Source of the DNA: Actinomycetota bacterium
GTDB taxonomy: Bacteria > Actinomycetota > CADDZG01 > JAHWKV01
Length of the DNA stretch: 32,963 nt
Direction of reading: 5' to 3'
Assembly: GCA_035759705.1 (NCBI GenBank)
Contig: DASTUJ010000062.1
Location: 1-32,963, forward strand
Shown: positions 1 through 5,663 of the stretch, in pieces
Position numbering within the stretch: position 1 is the first letter of the stretch
Layout: every line of letters starts with the position of its first letter
Program-made: the position numbers and the translations under genes
The notes under the pieces: generated by a model
Told to the model about the DNA's origin: nothing
Database searches by the model: none
What the model saw: the letters and a program-made list of their open reading frames with translations, nothing else

Positions 1-46
1 TCTGGGTTTCGGGGCTCTTCTGGACGATGGGTAAGCCCTATTGACC

Positions 47-66
47 TATAATCGACCCCTAGGGGT
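47..66 (+). promoter_or_regulatory. Promoter -10 element and palindrome upstream of the DUF3040 gene
   Basis: A perfect -10 hexamer TATAAT lies at 47-52. A 12-base perfect palindrome ACCCCTAGGGGT follows at 55-66, where transcription should start. The -35 is not convincing; TGGACG at 21-26 would give a 20-base spacer. The palindrome could be an operator or a short 5' hairpin. The start codon at 111 gives a leader of about 50 bases. Confidence 0.5.
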
Positions 67-110
67 TGCAGGCCTCGTCAAGGGTTTTCAGCCTGAAAGG
101 GAACGCCAGA

Positions 111-482
111 ATGCCTCTGTCAGACCGAGAGCAACAGATACTCCAGGAAATCGAGGACCAGCTCTACGAGCAGGACCCTGAGTTCGCGCGAGGCGTTTCC
201 TCAACCACTCTTCAGGTGCACCTGCTCAGAAACGTTCGGCGGGGAATCGCCGCTTTTGTCGCGGGTTTCGCCGTATTGGTCGTCTTTTTCTTCCAGACAA
301 AGCTGATTATCGGTGTCGCAGCCTTTCTTTTGATGCTCGCAGGAGCGGTCTACACCTACGACAACCTGCGCAAGATCGGGTCGGAACAGCTTCGGGTCCT
401 GCGAGAGCAGGCGCCGTTGTCCGACTTCGTGACACGAGTCCGGGGTCGCATTCGCGACATCGGAAACCGCGACGGCTCATAG
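111..482 (+). CDS. DUF3040 family small membrane protein
   Basis: This 123-residue protein has the DUF3040 layout common in actinobacteria. A short cytoplasmic N-terminus begins MPLSDREQQILQEIE, and two closely spaced hydrophobic helices follow at about residues 50-66 and 70-85, then a basic C-terminal tail. I chose the ATG at 111 because it begins the conserved MPLSDREQ motif and has AAAGGGA about nine bases upstream. An upstream TTG at 66 would only add a non-conserved leader. The molecular function of DUF3040 is not known. It is often found near the mraZ/dcw region of actinobacteria, as here, which hints at an envelope role but does not prove one. Confidence 0.8.
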   Translation: MPLSDREQQILQEIEDQLYEQDPEFARGVSSTTLQVHLLRNVRRGIAAFVAGFAVLVVFFFQTKLIIGVAAFLLMLAGAVYTYDNLRKIGSEQLRVLREQAPLSDFVTRVRGRIRDIGNRDGS

Positions 483-521
483 ACCCCGGGGCGTCTCCAA
501 AATTTAACCCTCAAGCTCTGG

Positions 522-549
522 TTGAGACTTGTGACCAGGGTCATACAGA
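522..549 (+). promoter_or_regulatory. Possible promoter with central dyad upstream of the MerR gene
   Basis: TTGAGA at 522-527 and TACAGA at 544-549 are separated by 16 bases. The spacer contains a 5-2-5 inverted repeat, TGACC-ag-GGTCA, at 532-543. The match to consensus is moderate. The rest of the 213-base gap (483-695) shows no ORF and no other clear signal. Confidence 0.3.
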
Positions 550-695
550 GCGGGAAAGTATTTCGAGTTGTGACGAAAAACCGCCTCCCGCCGTATTGCG
601 CACGGTTGCAGCGATTAGGTAGAACAACAGGACCGTCGATTTCCAATCCATTTCAAAACAGATGATGTTTCTAATTTTTTCGGAAGGGGCCACCG

Positions 696-1193
696 TTGGA
701 GGGTTTCAGCGTTCTTCAGGCATGTCGATTTACGGGGTGTACCAGCCATCAACTCCGTTATTGGGATCAGATCGGGTTGGTTCGTCCTAGCGTTCAGTCG
801 ACGGGAGGCCGCCCCGGAGTCCGGCGTCTGTACTCGTTTCGTGACCTGGTAGCTCTCAAGGTTGTGAAGGCTCTGCTCGACGGAGGGATGTCTCTCCAGC
901 GGGTGCGCCGGGCCTACGAATACCTTCGCAAGAAGGCCGGGTTGGAGGAGCACCTGTCGGGCGTCAAGTTGATCACCGATGGGCAGAGCATCTTCCGGGT
1001 CGCCAAGGACGACGGCGAGATCCTCGACGCACTGCGCCAGGGTCAGATGTCGTTCTTCGTCGCCATCGACCAGATCACTCGCAACCTTGACCAGGGCGTC
1101 GCAGAGTTCCTTCGAGACCGCGAGGAGTTCGTCGAGACCCTGAAGCTAGCCGGCGAGAATCTCCAGCAGGAGAGAGCCCGCCAGGCAAGGTAG
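696..1193 (+). CDS. ftsR: MerR-family transcriptional regulator of the FtsR / Rv1828 type
   Basis: This 165-residue DNA-binding protein has an N-terminal MerR winged helix: HQLRYWDQIGLVRPS near residues 18-32, then RRLYSFRDLVALKVVKALL near 43-61. From memory, the whole length resembles the actinobacterial Rv1828/FtsR group. Shared features are the R(R/Q)LYSF(R/K)D core, a dimerisation helix, a 'DG' turn before a VY/IFR strand and a short C-terminal domain. In Corynebacterium glutamicum FtsR activates ftsZ, while the best-known homologues sit beside the FHA gene garA/odhI. Here the gene is alone upstream of the dcw cluster. The start is TTG at 696, with GGAAGGGG at 681-688. A strong terminator follows directly, so it is probably monocistronic. 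The MerR assignment is firm; FtsR orthology is an inference. Confidence 0.8.
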   Translation: MEGFSVLQACRFTGCTSHQLRYWDQIGLVRPSVQSTGGRPGVRRLYSFRDLVALKVVKALLDGGMSLQRVRRAYEYLRKKAGLEEHLSGVKLITDGQSIFRVAKDDGEILDALRQGQMSFFVAIDQITRNLDQGVAEFLRDREEFVETLKLAGENLQQERARQAR

Positions 1194-1204
1194 CGTTCCT
1201 TTTA

Positions 1205-1271
1205 AGCGGGGACAGATCCCTCGGGGCTCTCGATAATCGGGAGTCGCCCAGGGATCCGTCCCCGCTTTTTT
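1205..1271 (+). terminator. Strong Rho-independent terminator after the MerR gene
   Basis: The left arm at 1205-1221 and right arm at 1250-1266 form a 17-bp stem with one mismatch (AGCGGGGACaGATCCCT against AGCGGGGACgGATCCCT). The loop is 28 bases, and a run of six T residues follows at 1266-1271. It starts 12 bases after the stop codon. On the minus strand the T run is missing, so it acts in one direction. Confidence 0.85.
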
Positions 1272-1350
1272 GCGGGCGCTCGGGCGCGCTCGGTGCCGTG
1301 GCGGCCGCAACTGAAGTTGTCTTGCTTTGGTCCTGGCCCTAAACTCGGAC

Positions 1351-1590
1351 CTAGGACGCCTCCCCCGTCCAAGGGAGTTCCGACACCGCACGCCCATCGT
1401 CGGTGCCGGACTCAAGGTAGCTGTTTATGAAGGCCTGGATCTCGATCCAGCTCGAAAAGTAAACGCGGGTACCGTCGAGGAGGCACGTCATGTGGCCACG
1501 AAAGTCTAAAGGCGGGCCGTCCTGTGCGGGGTCCTCGCGCCACATCCTAAGGACGAAGGACTGGCTTTCTGGTTCGGGAGCCGTGGGCAC
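1351..1590 (-). CDS. Small conserved hypothetical protein
   Basis: This 79-residue protein is encoded opposite to its neighbours. Its core, SFVLRMWREDP then DFRGHMTCLLDGTRVYFSS and IQAFINSYLE, matches a pattern I recall in many short actinobacterial and Chloroflexota proteins (S/F-V-V-R-I/L-W ... W-R-G-x-I ... G ... Y-F/L ... I-x-x-F-I). I know of no assigned function. The start is GTG at 1588-1590 with AAGGGA at 1606-1611 on this strand. It is divergent from the BTAD regulator, 27 bases away, and shares a promoter region with it, so the two are probably co-controlled. Overlapping plus-strand frames here are shadows. Confidence 0.65.
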   Translation of the reverse strand: MPTAPEPESQSFVLRMWREDPAQDGPPLDFRGHMTCLLDGTRVYFSSWIEIQAFINSYLESGTDDGRAVSELPWTGEAS

Positions 1591-1619
1591 GCCGGTTAGT
1601 ATATTCCCTTACAGAATAT
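1591..1619. promoter_or_regulatory. Divergent promoter with inverted repeat
   Basis: ATATTC at 1601-1606 and GAATAT at 1614-1619 form a perfect inverted repeat with a 7-base spacer. On the plus strand TATATT at 1600-1605 can be a -10 for the BTAD gene. On the minus strand TATTCT (positions 1618 to 1613) can be a -10 for the small gene. The plus-strand start at 1618 would then be leaderless or nearly so. Confidence 0.45.
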
Positions 1620-2487
1620 GGACGCACGCGTCTTGGTAACCGCTGCGTCCGGCCTGTTTTCGTCGCACGAGCGCGACTGGCCCCGGCACTCGGTTGGCCG
1701 GCCCTACTCGTTCATGCTCCTCGGCCGGTTCCAGGCCCGCCGGGAACGCGCCGACTGGGCCCAGCTGGAGGCCCACAAGATGCAGGAGATCATCTCGTAC
1801 CTGCTGCTGTTCCGGCAGCGCCCCCACCAGCGGGAGGTCCTGGCCGGGACGCTCTGGGGGTCAAGCTCCCGCCCGCGGTCCCGAAAGAACCTGAGACAGA
1901 GTCTGTGGCAGCTGCAGGAGAAGGCCCAGGCCATCACTCCGGAGGGCGCCGAGACCCCGCTGCTCCTGGTGGGCAAGGAGTGGGTGCAGGTCAACCAGGA
2001 GGGCATCTGGCTCGACGTGGCGGAGCTGGAGGCCGCGTTCAACAGCGTCCAGTCGACCGCCGGCGAACGCCTGTCCGAGGAGCAGGCTGCGACGGTGGCG
2101 AATGCGATCGAGCTCTATCGCGGCGACCTGCTGGAGGGCTGGCAGGAGGACTGGTGCGTCTTCGAACGGGAGCGCCTGCAGGCGATCAACCTGTCGATGC
2201 TGGAGAAGATGCTCGGGTACTGCGAGGCCACCGGCCGCTTCGAGGAGGGCCTGGTCCACGGCGAGCGCCTTTTGAGGCACGACCGCGCCCACGAGAGGGC
2301 CCACTGGCGGATGATGAGGCTCAACTACCTGGCCGGCGACCGCACCGGGGCGCTGCGCCAGTTCGACAAGTGCCGGGTCGCTCTCGCCGAGGAGCTGGGG
2401 GTCGCCCCGGGCCGGCTGACCAGGACCCTGTACGAACAGATATGCGCCGACGTCGAAGGAGCGCTCGCCCCGATCACTGCGCGTTAA
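1618..2487 (+). CDS. BTAD-containing (SARP-like) transcriptional regulator
   Basis: This 289-residue protein has an OmpR-like winged-helix DNA-binding domain at about residues 30-140 (MLLGRFQARR, YLLLFRQRPHQREVL, SRKNLRQSLWQLQ). It is followed by a bacterial transcriptional activator domain built of TPR-like helices at about 145-280 (IELYRGDLLEGWQEDW, ERLLRHDRAHERAHWRMM, ALRQFDKCRVALAEELG). This is the short SARP-type architecture without an ATPase domain. Targets cannot be read from the sequence. The start at 1618 gives about 30 residues before the conserved core, and the ATG at 1714 looks too late. No Shine-Dalgarno site precedes 1618, so leaderless initiation from the divergent promoter is likely. 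The small gene on the other strand is a candidate target. Confidence 0.85.
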   Translation: MDARVLVTAASGLFSSHERDWPRHSVGRPYSFMLLGRFQARRERADWAQLEAHKMQEIISYLLLFRQRPHQREVLAGTLWGSSSRPRSRKNLRQSLWQLQEKAQAITPEGAETPLLLVGKEWVQVNQEGIWLDVAELEAAFNSVQSTAGERLSEEQAATVANAIELYRGDLLEGWQEDWCVFERERLQAINLSMLEKMLGYCEATGRFEEGLVHGERLLRHDRAHERAHWRMMRLNYLAGDRTGALRQFDKCRVALAEELGVAPGRLTRTLYEQICADVEGALAPITAR

Positions 2488-2565
2488 AAACACCGCCTCC
2501 CAATCCCCTCTACGGCCCTCTCCGGTTTAATTACGGATCGGACAACCGACGGACTCGACGCGTCT

Positions 2566-2571
2566 TATACT
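2566..2571 (+). promoter_or_regulatory. -10 element of the HNH endonuclease gene
   Basis: TATACT at 2566-2571 is a near-consensus -10 in the 167-base gap before the HNH gene. No clear -35 is seen at the expected distance. The rest of the gap holds nothing else I can support. Confidence 0.4.
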
Positions 2572-2654
2572 TTCGTCCAGCGTCCGCGGTGCGGTGTGTG
2601 ACGTGGGACTTGCCGGACGCCTTGGCAGCTACACAGCCACGGAGGAGATGGGGC

Positions 2655-3197
2655 TTGGGGAGAGCGCTCGTTCTAAACGCCTCTTACCAGCCGCTCTGTG
2701 TCGTATCGGCACGGAGGGCGGTTGTTCTAGTGCTGAAGTCCAAAGCCGTCATCGAACAGCCGGCCGACGAAGGAACGTTCTCCTCAGAGAAGATGACCAT
2801 GCCGGTCCCGTCGGTGGTGCGCCTGGTCTACTTCGTCAAGGTTCCCTACCGGGCCAGGGCCTCGCTCAGCCGCCGGGCGGTTTTCGTGCGGGACGAGTTC
2901 GAGTGTCAGTACTGCGGTTCGGCGGCTGAGAACGTCGACCATATCCACCCCCGCTCCAAGGGCGGCACCCACACCTGGGACAACGTCGTTGCGTCCTGCC
3001 GGCCGTGCAACGCCCGGAAGGAGAACATGCTCCTGACCGAGACGAACATGAAGCTGCGGCGGCCTCCCCACGTGCCGAAGGACAGCCTGTTCCTCATCAC
3101 GGCAGCGGGGAAGATCCACCCGGCCTGGGAGCCGTATCTGATGACGTCATCCGCTCCCCGCGAGCCGGTTGACCCAAGGCTCCTGTCTACGGGCTGA
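2655..3197 (+). CDS. HNH endonuclease family protein
   Basis: This 180-residue protein has a beta-rich N-terminal part (ALVLNASYQPLCVV, RAVVLVLKSKAVIE) and a classical HNH domain at about residues 78-125. The first Cys pair is C84 and C87 (CQYC), the catalytic DH pair is D95-H96 in VDHIHPRSKGG, and the second zinc pair is C115 and C118 in CRPCN, with the final N of the motif at 119. Such stand-alone HNH proteins are widespread in actinobacteria; their substrate is unknown. I chose the TTG at 2655 because GGAGGA at 2641-2646 sits eight bases upstream and the encoded MGRALVLNASYQ is the usual family N-terminus. The open frame running upstream through the BTAD gene is a shadow. Confidence 0.85.
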   Translation: MGRALVLNASYQPLCVVSARRAVVLVLKSKAVIEQPADEGTFSSEKMTMPVPSVVRLVYFVKVPYRARASLSRRAVFVRDEFECQYCGSAAENVDHIHPRSKGGTHTWDNVVASCRPCNARKENMLLTETNMKLRRPPHVPKDSLFLITAAGKIHPAWEPYLMTSSAPREPVDPRLLSTG

Positions 3198-3297
3198 CCG
3201 GCAAAGCACTACCTGTAGTAGCCGTTCCGGCCGTCTGCTCCACCCCTAGCGGTGGACTCTGGTCCGCAATCCCTGAATGGTTTCTGAATAAACATCC

Positions 3298-3380
3298 AAG
3301 TGGTGCGACGCGCCCTCAATAAACACTCGAAATCGTTGACTCTGCTCTCCGAAGTGGCGTAACGTGGCGCAAAGTGGTGG
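3298..3380 (+). promoter_or_regulatory. MraZ-box direct repeats and mraZ promoter
   Basis: Three tandem 10-base repeats occupy 3351-3380: GAAGTGGCGT, AACGTGGCGC and AAAGTGGTGG. A fourth AAGTGGTGCG lies upstream at 3298-3307. TTGACT at 3336-3341 can be a -35, with TAACGT at 3360-3365 as a poor -10 (18-base spacer) inside the repeats. MraZ proteins of other phyla bind direct repeats of a GTGG/TGGG-type core with a 10-base period ahead of their own gene, so this is a probable autoregulatory operator for the whole dcw operon. The leader to the mraZ start is about 95 bases. Confidence 0.8.
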
Positions 3381-3465
3381 GAAGGTCCACCCGACCGGCC
3401 TGGAGATCCTACGCGGAAGGCCGCCTCTTCCAGGGGATTCAGGAGTTTGAAATTGGAGACGACGA

Positions 3466-3888
3466 ATGCTGCTCGGAGAGTTCGCCCACACGCTGGACGC
3501 CAAGGGGAGGGTTTTCCTTCCGGCGAAATGGCGGGAGGAGCTGGCGGGCGAGGTCGTGGTGACGGCGGGCCAGGAGCGCTGCTTGTTCGTGATGACCAAA
3601 CAGGCTTTCTCCCGCCGGGCAGAACAGCTCGAGGCACTCTCCTCGGACCAGAAGGCCAACCGGGACTACAAGAGGATGTTCTTCTCCTCCGCATCGGAGG
3701 AGTCGGTCGACAAGACCGGCCGTATGTCCATCCCAGCCGCGCTTCGGCGTTTCGCGGGGTTAGAGGGCAAGGAAGTGATGTTGATAGGCGTATCGGACCG
3801 CGCAGAGATCTGGGACAAGGCCTCGTGGACGAGTTACAGACAAAGCGTTGAGGGCAGTTACGCAGAGATAGCCGAGGAGCTCACCTGA
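3466..3888 (+). CDS. mraZ: Transcriptional regulator MraZ
   Basis: This 140-residue protein, of usual family length, has two SpoVT-AbrB-like DNA-binding halves. Each carries the signature: LDAKGRVFLPAKWRE at about 10-24 and VDKTGRMSIPAALRR at about 85-99. MraZ forms ring-shaped oligomers on the nucleoid and represses the dcw cluster that it opens. The ATG at 3466 is preceded by GGAG at 3455-3458. The direct repeats at 3298-3380 are the expected binding site. It is the first gene of a run of wall and division genes that continues with few gaps to ftsQ. Confidence 0.95.
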   Translation: MLLGEFAHTLDAKGRVFLPAKWREELAGEVVVTAGQERCLFVMTKQAFSRRAEQLEALSSDQKANRDYKRMFFSSASEESVDKTGRMSIPAALRRFAGLEGKEVMLIGVSDRAEIWDKASWTSYRQSVEGSYAEIAEELT

Positions 3889-3934
3889 TCTGCGCAAGCA
3901 GCAGGCCGGGTGCAACAGAGTGGAAGGAGCGGTA

Positions 3935-4063
3935 ATGGACGGAACATCAGGGGGGAGCCTTTTCAAGGAGGTTAGGGAGACCTTTCTGCTGCTGGGTATC
4001 TCGGCCAGTGTGCTGAGCGGCTACCTGGGCCTGGCCCTGGTTCTGTTCCGGGCCGCCGGATGA
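3935..4063 (+). CDS. 42-residue single-pass membrane protein between mraZ and rsmH
   Basis: This small gene encodes 42 residues, starting ATG at 3935 and ending TGA at 4061-4063. The Shine-Dalgarno site GGAAGGAG lies at 3922-3929 and is among the strongest in the window. The N-terminus is short and polar (MDGTSGGSLFKEVRET), followed by one hydrophobic helix at about residues 17-38 (FLLLGISASVLSGYLGLAL) and a one-Arg tail. Codon third positions are mostly G or C, as in the neighbouring genes. It sits 46 bases after mraZ and ends four bases before the rsmH start, so it should be co-transcribed and coupled to rsmH. I do not recognise a family. A division-linked micro-membrane protein is a reasonable guess, no more. 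Confidence 0.65.
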   Translation: MDGTSGGSLFKEVRETFLLLGISASVLSGYLGLALVLFRAAG

Positions 4064-4067
4064 ACAT

Positions 4068-5051
4068 TTGCCGGTAGAGGGACCTGCCGAGGAGAAGGGC
4101 GCCGGCTTTCGCCATGTGCCCGTGCTCTCCGGCCCGGCACTCGAGTGGCTCACGCCGGCACTGACGGGTGAGGGGCCGCTGGTCGACTGCACCCTGGGCG
4201 CCGGCGGGCACTCCGAGGCGTTCCTCAGGGCCCTTCCGGACTTGGTGGTCATCGGCATCGACCGCGACCGGGACGCGCTGGAGGCGGCACAACGCCGGCT
4301 GGAACCGTTCGGAAGCCGGATGCGGCTGGTGCAGACCAACTTTGCAGACATCGAGCAGGCAGCGAGAGGTGAGGGTTATGAGCAGGTGGGAGCGATTCTT
4401 TACGACCTTGGGGTTTCTTCTCCCCAGCTGGATCGCGCCGAGCGAGGTTTTGGCTTCCGGAGCGGCTTTCCTCTGGATATGCGCATGGACCAGGAGGCAG
4501 ACCTCAAGGCTCAGGACATCGTGAATAATTATTCAGAAGATCGTCTTGTCGACATCATCTTCCGGTACGGCGAGGAGAAGTTTGCCCGCCGCATCGCCCG
4601 CGCGATAGTGCTGCGCCGGGCCGTGAAACCGTTCGAGGAGGCGTCCGACCTGGCGGAAGTGGTTAAAACGGCCATACCGGCCGCGACCCGGCGGACCGGC
4701 CCGCACCCGGCCCGCCGAACCTTTCAGGCGCTTCGCATCGAGACGAACGCCGAGCTCGAGTCCCTCGAGCGTTCACTGACGACGGCGGTGGACCTGCTGC
4801 GCCCCGGGGGACGGGTGGCCGTCATCAGCTATCACTCGCTGGAGGACCGGATAGCCAAGCAGACGTTCCGGACCGCGGCCGAAGGCTGCACCTGTCCCAA
4901 GGACATGCCCATCTGCGTATGCGGTAAGTCGCCACGGGTGAAGGTTCTGACGAACCGGCCGGTGCGGCCGGACGAACAGGAGACCGCCCGCAACCCCAGG
5001 TCCGACAGCGCCCGCATGCGGGTGGCCGAGAAGGTGCGCGAGGCCGCCTGA
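4068..5051 (+). CDS. rsmH: 16S rRNA (cytosine-1402-N4)-methyltransferase RsmH (MraW)
   Basis: This 327-residue SAM-dependent enzyme methylates N4 of C1402 in 16S rRNA at the decoding centre. The SAM-binding motif TLGAGGHS lies at residues 42-49, followed by GIDRDRDAL, the YDLGVSSPQLD motif and the GFGFRSGFPLDMRMD segment typical of the family. The C-terminal part carries a Cys cluster (CTCPKDMPICVC) and the RNPRSDSARMR ending. The start is uncertain: TTG at 4068 has only GGA as a weak ribosome site, but translation can be coupled to the small gene ending at 4063. Its last base overlaps the ATG of the next gene. Confidence 0.95.
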   Translation: MPVEGPAEEKGAGFRHVPVLSGPALEWLTPALTGEGPLVDCTLGAGGHSEAFLRALPDLVVIGIDRDRDALEAAQRRLEPFGSRMRLVQTNFADIEQAARGEGYEQVGAILYDLGVSSPQLDRAERGFGFRSGFPLDMRMDQEADLKAQDIVNNYSEDRLVDIIFRYGEEKFARRIARAIVLRRAVKPFEEASDLAEVVKTAIPAATRRTGPHPARRTFQALRIETNAELESLERSLTTAVDLLRPGGRVAVISYHSLEDRIAKQTFRTAAEGCTCPKDMPICVCGKSPRVKVLTNRPVRPDEQETARNPRSDSARMRVAEKVREAA

Positions 5052-5650
5052 TGTCCGCCGTTCCTCAGAGGCCGGGCTCCAGCCCGGTGGTGCCGTCACA
5101 GCCCGCTCCGGCGGGTCTCACCGTGTTGCCCAGGGTGCGCAGAGGCCGGGTGGCCAAGGGGGCGCGGAGGCATTCGAAGCTCGGTGCGATGTTCCGGTCC
5201 AACCCGGTACGGGTTTCGATCGGGCTGCTGGTGGTCGCCGGGGTCGTCTTCGGCCTGGTCCTGCTGAACATCCACGTCGCCCAGACATCGTTCCACCTGT
5301 CCGACCTCCAGCGGCAGGCCGCCGAGCTGCAGACCGAGCAGCGCCGGCTGCGCTACGAGGTGGCGAAGGCGGAGTCGCCGGAGAAGATCGTCGAGATGGG
5401 GACAACCCTGGGCCTGGTTGCCCCGGCATCGCAGGAGTACATCGACGGACCTGTTTTAACGGCCGGCGGCCGCCCTTCCGAACCTGACATGGCGGCCCAA
5501 GCGGACAGCCACGCCGAACCTGACTCAAACGGCCGCCCTGACGCACAGCACACGGCGGTCCAAGCGGACGGCCGCGCCGAACCCGACGCTTCCCGCGCCG
5601 GGCGCGACCTCGCCTCGGACGCTGACCGCAAGGAGGAGCCCTCCCCCTAG
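5051..5650 (+). CDS. ftsL: FtsL-like septum protein with repeat-bearing C-terminal tail
   Basis: This 199-residue protein occupies the ftsL position between rsmH and ftsI. It has a basic cytoplasmic N-terminus (about 1-54), one transmembrane helix at about 55-75 (SIGLLVVAGVVFGLVLLN), and an FtsL/FtsB-type coiled coil at about 80-110 (DLQRQAAELQTEQRRLRYEV). The SPEKIVEMGTTLGLV segment then leads to the tail. Such proteins join the FtsQ-FtsB-FtsL complex that activates FtsW and FtsI. Unusually, residues 140-181 consist of two 21-residue copies (GRPSEPDMAAQADSHAEPDSN and a diverged copy) in a polar, disordered tail outside the membrane. Family assignment rests on topology and position because sequence conservation in FtsL is low. 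Confidence 0.8.
   Translation: MSAVPQRPGSSPVVPSQPAPAGLTVLPRVRRGRVAKGARRHSKLGAMFRSNPVRVSIGLLVVAGVVFGLVLLNIHVAQTSFHLSDLQRQAAELQTEQRRLRYEVAKAESPEKIVEMGTTLGLVAPASQEYIDGPVLTAGGRPSEPDMAAQADSHAEPDSNGRPDAQHTAVQADGRAEPDASRAGRDLASDADRKEEPSP
5491..5587 (+). repeat. Direct repeat inside the ftsL-like gene
   Basis: Two 34-base copies at 5491-5524 and 5554-5587 differ at four positions and are offset by 63 bases, so they keep the reading frame. Both encode the core AQAD/VQAD-x-x-AEPD. This is an in-frame duplication of a 21-residue unit in the protein tail. Confidence 0.8.
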
Positions 5651-5663
5651 GGGAGCTATCACG

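Noticed and set aside
1905-2654. Upstream extension of the HNH frame through the BTAD gene
   Set aside because: The BTAD reading frame is conserved here, and a strong ribosome site supports a TTG start at 2655 for the HNH protein.
5461-5590. Repeats in the ftsL-like gene as a CRISPR or mobile repeat
   Set aside because: There are only two diverged copies, in frame and coding for a coherent protein repeat.
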